Assembly (NCBI GenBank): GCA_964644705.1
Contig: CAZXYF010000040.1
Span: 1-21,144, forward strand
Reading direction: 5' to 3'
DNA length: 21,144 nucleotides
From: CAZXYF01 sp964644705
GTDB taxonomy: Bacteria; Planctomycetota; Brocadiia; SM23-32
This document shows, in pieces, positions 17,327 to 21,144 of the stretch; the stretch's first letter is position 1, and each line of letters begins with the position of its first letter. The position numbers and the translations under genes were made by a program. Under the pieces are notes generated by a model that searched no databases, was not told where the DNA came from, and saw only the letters and a list, made by a program, of their open reading frames with translations.

Positions 17327-17346
17327 AAAGTATTTATCGGATCACG
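17327..17346 (+). repeat. Dispersed repeat family B, copy B7 (degenerate)
   Basis: AAAGTATTTATCGGATCACG keeps AGTATT and the CACG end of the family B consensus but differs in the middle. It lies just after the LacI-type stop codon, in the 205-bp spacer before the PL22-like gene. Chance similarity cannot be excluded. Confidence 0.35.
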
Positions 17347-17370
17347 CTTCAGCGTCGGGCGAGGTTCCAT

Positions 17371-18393
17371 TTACTCGAGCGCCGGTTCCCCCACCGTCTC
17401 ACCTTCCACCACCTGACCCGAAATGAGCGCGTGGAAACGTGCGGCCTGCGGATACTTCAGACGTCTCAGCAGATTTTCCGTAGCGGCGGCACCCAGCGCC
17501 TCAAATGGAGTCTTGATGGAAGTAATCCGTCGATCGTTTGGGAGACTTTTAGTTCCATCAAAACCGGTAATACTCACGTCGTTCGGTACCTTGTAGCCTC
17601 GCTTCAGCAGATGTTCCCCCACCGATCGCGCCAGATGGTCACAGGCGCAAATCCATGCGGTGGTTCCGTCCATCATCCGATTTTCAAGCCATTCGCCAAT
17701 CCTGTCGCAGCATCCTGCCCGGACTTCGGTAAACCGCCCCGGATCATATTCAAGATCCAGGCTGCTGAGGGCCTGCACAAAGGCCGCATGCCGGGCATGA
17801 CTCCACTCGCGGCCACGCGCGTCGCCAATAAAACCGATCCGCTCATGTCCCGCGTCCTGCAGTTTTTTCACCAGCCGCCCCATCCCATCGATGGCGTCCA
17901 TTTCCACGATGTCAACATCCAGGCCGGGAGCGTAGTGGTGAATGACGACCGTGGGCCATCGTTTGCTCAGGTATTCCACGATTTCATCCGGAAAATAGTT
18001 CAACAGTATGAGCCCCCCCACCCGATCGGGCTGCAACACCGTCGGCGGATCGTCACCGATCAATTTCTCCAGTTGATCCCCCGGCGCGTAATGAGCATTC
18101 AACATCTTGCCCCGGGAGTCACATACGTCGCTGATACCGGCAAGCATGCGGGTATGCCCCGGCGCGGCGTTGGATCCGTCGTAGCGCAGGAGCACACCAA
18201 TGTTGTCACGGTTGCGACCGTTGTCGCCGGTGACACGGTAAGACGTGGAGGAGTTGTATCCCAATCTGGCAGCAGCATCCAGGACCATACTCCGGGTTTC
18301 TGGGCGAAGGTTGGCGTTGTTGTTGAGTGCACGGGAGACCGTGGATACCGATACTCCCAGGTGCTCGGCCAGATCTCTCTGTGTTACGCCCAT
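17371..18393 (-). CDS. LacI family transcriptional regulator
   Basis: This 340-residue protein has the standard LacI layout. The N-terminal helix-turn-helix (about 3-26) reads VTQRDLAEHLGVSVSTVSRA, with a hinge-helix region to about residue 58. A periplasmic-binding-protein-like sensor domain follows from DNIGVLLRYD (63-72), with GHERIGFIGD and VPNDVSITGFDG as family landmarks. GGAAG precedes the ATG by a few bases. Upstream is a promoter with an overlapping palindrome, suggesting self-control. The gene is followed by the PL22-like and sulfotransferase genes, so it likely controls pectin-oligomer use. The effector cannot be identified from sequence. Confidence 0.96.
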   Translation of the reverse strand: MGVTQRDLAEHLGVSVSTVSRALNNNANLRPETRSMVLDAAARLGYNSSTSYRVTGDNGRNRDNIGVLLRYDGSNAAPGHTRMLAGISDVCDSRGKMLNAHYAPGDQLEKLIGDDPPTVLQPDRVGGLILLNYFPDEIVEYLSKRWPTVVIHHYAPGLDVDIVEMDAIDGMGRLVKKLQDAGHERIGFIGDARGREWSHARHAAFVQALSSLDLEYDPGRFTEVRAGCCDRIGEWLENRMMDGTTAWICACDHLARSVGEHLLKRGYKVPNDVSITGFDGTKSLPNDRRITSIKTPFEALGAAATENLLRRLKYPQAARFHALISGQVVEGETVGEPALE

Positions 18394-18499
18394 ACCACTT
18401 CCTTTCCACCACGCGTCACGGCCCGTCTGACATCGTCAAAAATCAAACGGGTGCGTATCAGCATCGATGTTTTCGTGTCTCATAAGTCACTGGCCAGGT

Positions 18500-18550
18500 A
18501 GAATACCATGCGTTGCACAACAGTGCAACATCGCGTGCAATATTATGCAA
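18500..18550 (-). promoter_or_regulatory. Promoter and overlapping operator-like sites of the LacI-type gene
   Basis: On the minus strand TTGCAC (18523-18528), a 17-bp spacer and TATTCT (18500-18505) form a good sigma-70 promoter. The -35 box is one half of the perfect palindrome TTGCAC-aaca-GTGCAA (18513-18528, plus-strand reading). Further upstream TTGCAC and TTGCAT recur at 10-12 bp spacing (to 18550), about one helical turn apart. This is what a self-repressed LacI regulator would be expected to show. Confidence 0.65.
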
Positions 18551-18642
18551 CATCTTCAATGATTGAAAGCCAGGCAGATCATTGTGTGACGTGAATTCCC
18601 CCATGCCCTGGATCCCTGTATCATCAGATATCCGTCCGAACG

Positions 18643-19551
18643 CTATTCCCAGATAAACCACTCATTGGTGTGTTGATACGATCCATAGAATCGGTTTGCG
18701 GGCGTCGCCATCTCGATGTTCGGGAACGCATCCACGTGGCCGTCCAGAAAGGTCACGTTGCTGCCCTCGATATCCGTGTGTCTGTGGGTGACCCAAGACG
18801 AAGCGTTAGACGGATCCGAACGGACGCACTGGATTGCAGTCTGGTAGTTATTCGCCGGGTACCGGTCCACGCCCCTGCTGCGGTCGTCGAATGACGCATC
18901 GCTGCCGGCGTCCATGAACAGGATGGCCTCGGTGGGCCGCCCCACCCGCAGGTGCTCCCGACTGTGGGAGAGAGCATTACGGCGCACACTGATGCTGGTG
19001 GTATAAGGAAACATATTGTCATCCAGTCCTTTTCGGATTCCCAGGTAATCCTCTCCGCGGGCGGTGGCCGCATTGGAAAGTGATTCCGGGCAGTCGAAGG
19101 GGGTCCCCTTGTGGAACTTGTATCTGCTGTCCCATTGTCCGCCGCTGCCGCTGGGATTGTCGGCGACAGTGGATGAGGTGTCTATTGTATTCGAACGCCT
19201 CATATTAACCATGTGACTCCATCCCTTATATTCCAGATCGTCCATAAACTCAGCAGCCGGAGAATACACGTACGGCATGATAAAATCATGCCAGCTCCAC
19301 TCGGGGCTGGTTTCCCACATGCGGCCGCTTTCGTACATGCGTGCGTTGCCATCAGTGTGTGGATAGTCGCCGTCGTTATCGTTGGAGAAATACACGAATC
19401 CACTGAAAATGGTCTTCTGATTGTTGACGCACTGTATCCGCCGAGCTGCAGCCCTGGCATGTGAAAGCGCCGGCAACAGCATGGCCGCCAGGACGCTGAT
19501 GATGGCGATGACAACGAGCAACTCTATCAGGGTGAACGAATGACGTTTCAT
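18643..19551 (-). CDS. Pseudopilin-like protein with prepilin N-terminus and H-x-DG C-terminus (pseudopilin 1)
   Basis: This 302-residue protein starts MKRHSFTLIELLVVIAII, a type IV prepilin/pseudopilin signal followed by a hydrophobic helix, so it should be inserted in the membrane and perhaps assembled or exposed on the surface. The residue before Phe is Ser5 rather than the usual Gly, so prepilin peptidase processing is uncertain. The C-terminal region contains HTDIEGSNVTFLDGH (258-272), a variant of the H-x9-DG motif with two extra residues. Such proteins are greatly expanded in Lentisphaerota and Kiritimatiellota, with unknown roles. The ATG at 19551 was chosen over 19581 because GAGGAAGG precedes it and the preceding TTTTTAAGAT leader is shared with pseudopilin 2. 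It probably has its own promoter. Confidence 0.9.
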   Translation of the reverse strand: MKRHSFTLIELLVVIAIISVLAAMLLPALSHARAAARRIQCVNNQKTIFSGFVYFSNDNDGDYPHTDGNARMYESGRMWETSPEWSWHDFIMPYVYSPAAEFMDDLEYKGWSHMVNMRRSNTIDTSSTVADNPSGSGGQWDSRYKFHKGTPFDCPESLSNAATARGEDYLGIRKGLDDNMFPYTTSISVRRNALSHSREHLRVGRPTEAILFMDAGSDASFDDRSRGVDRYPANNYQTAIQCVRSDPSNASSWVTHRHTDIEGSNVTFLDGHVDAFPNIEMATPANRFYGSYQHTNEWFIWE

Positions 19552-19601
19552 TGAGCCCTTCCTCTGGATCTTAAAAAGCATTCTTCACACCTCCACTTTC
19601 A

Positions 19602-19656
19602 CTTATATAAACCCGGTTTCCGTTGCGCAAGCCGGAAACGCAAACACATCAGGTTG
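19602..19656 (-). promoter_or_regulatory. Conserved promoter box of pseudopilin 1
   Basis: The 43-bp block at 19614-19656 matches that upstream of pseudopilin 2 at 35 of 43 positions and lies 63 bp from the ATG (62 bp in the other gene). It contains TTGCGC (-35, 19625-19630). A TATAAG -10 follows at 19602-19607 with a 17-bp spacer. The plus-strand TTGCGCAA (19623-19630) is a perfect palindrome. Confidence 0.7.
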
Positions 19657-19733
19657 AAGCCTGAGAATCTCCCGGGCCAGCCGCGAGGATTTATTTCCTG
19701 TGTTCGGTCTTTTTTTAGATTGAAACATGACTA

Positions 19734-19812
19734 TCCCCCGATAAGCGCCGGGGATTATGCCCATAAGATAAATCAGGGCGCAAAAATCGTTGCCATAGGG
19801 TCGCAGTGCGAC
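19734..19812. repeat. Hairpin and palindrome block between the pseudopilin genes
   Basis: CCCCG and CGGGG pair around 8 bases within 19734-19754, similar to the hairpin at 15044-15063. GTCGCAGTGCGAC (19800-19812) is a perfect odd palindrome. The block lies just after the stop of pseudopilin 2. No T-run follows in its transcript, so it is not a standard terminator. Confidence 0.5.
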
Positions 19813-19849
19813 TAAATCGCTCCCCGTTCTTCAACAACACGATCATGGA

Positions 19850-20833
19850 TCACGGTTCCGGCTCCCAGCTCCAGTGGGGATTGCCGTCGTTGTCCGAGTC
19901 ATCGTTCCCGACCCAACCGAAAAAAAGCTCTGGGTCTCCCGGGGCCTTTATTTTGCGGATATTCGGGATGAAACCGGTATGGCCGTCCAGATACAGGACA
20001 TTCGACCCGCCGTTGTGACGCCAGGTGGCTCCTCCTCGCGGACCATTGTTATAGTTCCCCTCTCGTGGATTCGTGATCCACTTGCCTGCTCCTCGCGGAA
20101 GGTCCGGGCGTCCACCCGAATCCTTCGGGTCCATCTGCGCATCCATCACCAGAATGCGTTTTTGCGGGTTGCCCAATCGGCGCCATTTCGTCGCCTGCCT
20201 CCCGGGATCCCAGGGATCATAGCCCGGCATGCCGTTTAGGATGACATTGTAATCCTGCCTCTCCTCCCACTCTCCGGCCCCGGGCTTTGCATTAAGGGCA
20301 GAGGGACAATCGAGAATGGACCCTGCGTGGATCTTGAACTCACCGGTTTCATACACCCCCGTGGGATGATTCTGGCCGAAATGAGGTTTCCCACCGGGTA
20401 TGTTTTTTAATTTCGCCCGGTCTGTAGTACTTTCCGGCTCCCTCAGATTGTTCCAGCCAACGTAGTTACTATCTTCGGCCTCTTTTTGCATCTCCGGATT
20501 GGTTTCCAGCAGGATGAACTCATGCCACGTCCAGTAATCCATGTAGCCCCAAGAACTTATGGAACCCTTTGCAGGCGGTGTAAGCCCGCCAGTCCTCATC
20601 TTGAAATACTCGAAGGCCTGCACCTGCTGCCTCATCTGGCTCTTGCACGACATACTCATCGCCGCCTCGCGCGCGCTTTCCAGTGCCGGCAGGAGCATGG
20701 CCGCCAGGACGGAGATGATCGCAATAACCACAAGCAGTTCTATCAGGGTAAACTGCTGATGATCCGTCCTTCGCCGCCGTTTCGGCTGGTCGGCCAGAAG
20801 CAATTCTGTCAGTTTGGAAGTATGCGGTCTCAT
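19850..20833 (-). CDS. Pseudopilin-like protein with prepilin N-terminus and H-x9-DG motif (pseudopilin 2)
   Basis: This 327-residue protein has a hydrophobic prepilin helix FTLIELLVVIAIISVLAAM after an unusually long, basic leader of 27 residues containing RRRR (19-22). The position before Phe28 is Gln, not Gly. The C-terminal region has an exact H-x9-DG motif, HNGGSNVLYLDG. It is similar in style to pseudopilin 1 (same helix, a WHEF/WHDF block and a DCPSAL/DCPESL block) but otherwise diverged. AGGAGG precedes the ATG at 20833. It has its own promoter box and is probably transcribed separately from pseudopilin 1. Role unknown. Confidence 0.91.
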   Translation of the reverse strand: MRPHTSKLTELLLADQPKRRRRTDHQQFTLIELLVVIAIISVLAAMLLPALESAREAAMSMSCKSQMRQQVQAFEYFKMRTGGLTPPAKGSISSWGYMDYWTWHEFILLETNPEMQKEAEDSNYVGWNNLREPESTTDRAKLKNIPGGKPHFGQNHPTGVYETGEFKIHAGSILDCPSALNAKPGAGEWEERQDYNVILNGMPGYDPWDPGRQATKWRRLGNPQKRILVMDAQMDPKDSGGRPDLPRGAGKWITNPREGNYNNGPRGGATWRHNGGSNVLYLDGHTGFIPNIRKIKAPGDPELFFGWVGNDDSDNDGNPHWSWEPEP

Positions 20834-20883
20834 CGCACTCCTCCTCTATATCTTAAAAACATCCCACCCTTTGAATATCCAAC

Positions 20884-20937
20884 TCTATACCAATCGGTTT
20901 CCGTTACGCAAGCCGGTAATGCCAATACACCAGGGTA
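20884..20937 (-). promoter_or_regulatory. Conserved promoter box of pseudopilin 2
   Basis: The 43-bp block at 20895-20937 shares CGGCTTGCGTAACGGAAACC with the box of pseudopilin 1 except for one base. TTGCGT (20906-20911), a 16-bp spacer and TATAGA (20884-20889) make a plausible sigma-70 promoter. Sequence on both sides of the block is less conserved than the block itself. Confidence 0.7.
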
Positions 20938-21011
20938 AATCATCACCCAGACCTACGCGCACATTCAGCCCGGGCCAGGATCTGCCGGGCTTTCAACCCT
21001 GTGGAGTTGTT

Positions 21012-21043
21012 GGAGGGCCAACGGCCCGATAGATATTAGCCCG
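21012..21043 (+). repeat. Dispersed repeat family C, copy C2
   Basis: GGAGGGCCAACGGCCCGATA followed by GATATTAGCCCG matches the inverted copy at 1085-1117. The GGGCC-aac-GGCCC stem is intact. It lies near the right edge of the window. Confidence 0.6.
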
Positions 21044-21144
21044 GACAACAGTGGTCTCAGAACTCCTGATCCGTTGGAAAATAAAGTGGACCCTATTCGA
21101 CATGTAGCGGGGAACAACATCCGGTGTCTTCTTGGAAAAAAGTC

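Larger units (their letters stand above)
20834..21144. other. Upstream region of pseudopilin 2 with a repeat
   Basis: This stretch contains the promoter box (20884-20937) and family C copy C2 (21012-21043). The last ~90 bases include AAAGTGGACCCTATTCGACA, whose GTGGACCCT recalls family A, but the match is too short to assign. No gene was found. Confidence 0.65.

Noticed and set aside
21078..21110. Insertion-sequence terminus (AAAGTGGACCCTATTCGACA)
   Set aside because: Only a short suggestive motif near the window edge, with no partner inverted repeat or transposase in view.

Overview
The window looks like a draft scaffold from a PVC-superphylum bacterium, most likely Kiritimatiellota or Lentisphaerota. 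The evidence is two pseudopilin-like proteins with an FTLIELLVVIAII start and a C-terminal H-x(n)-DG motif, modular secreted pectate lyases carrying calcium-binding linkers and CBM9-like domains, LacI/AraC regulators beside them, and intergenic regions full of hairpin repeats. The phylum is inferred from these protein styles; no rRNA or other phylogenetic marker is present.

Layout. An AraC-type regulator (148-957, +) is followed by a repeat-rich spacer. All other genes lie on the minus strand. In transcription order they are: pseudopilin 2 (20833-19850), pseudopilin 1 (19551-18643), a LacI-type regulator (18393-17371), a PL22-like beta-propeller lyase (17165-16047), a sulfotransferase (15990-15217), a VCBS/FG-GAP beta-propeller protein (14529-13186), a secreted PL1-type pectate lyase (12515-9972), a GH28 polygalacturonase (9785-8355), an overlapping alpha/alpha-toroid protein (8362-6857), and a very large secreted PL1-type protein with a C-terminal toroid-like region (6817-1476).

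How they fit together (inference). The two exported PL1 enzymes would cleave pectate outside the cytoplasm. GH28, the toroid protein, the PL22-like propeller and the VCBS propeller lack signal peptides and could finish oligogalacturonide breakdown inside the cell. The LacI regulator has a palindrome overlapping its own promoter, so it is probably autoregulated. No transporter, KDG-pathway or sulfatase gene is in the window.

Notable structure. (1) A 100-N gap at 2234-2333 is flanked by an identical 55-bp sequence on both sides. Collapsing it restores one 1728-residue frame, so the gap looks artificial. (2) Intergenic DNA carries several dispersed repeat families, including a nearly symmetric ~338-bp element (14765-15102) built around perfect 32-bp inverted arms, and two ~128-bp hairpin elements whose arms match each other better than those of their neighbour. 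(3) One repeat copy supplies the last codons and stop of the sulfotransferase gene. (4) The two pseudopilin genes share a 43-bp promoter box at the same distance from the start codon.
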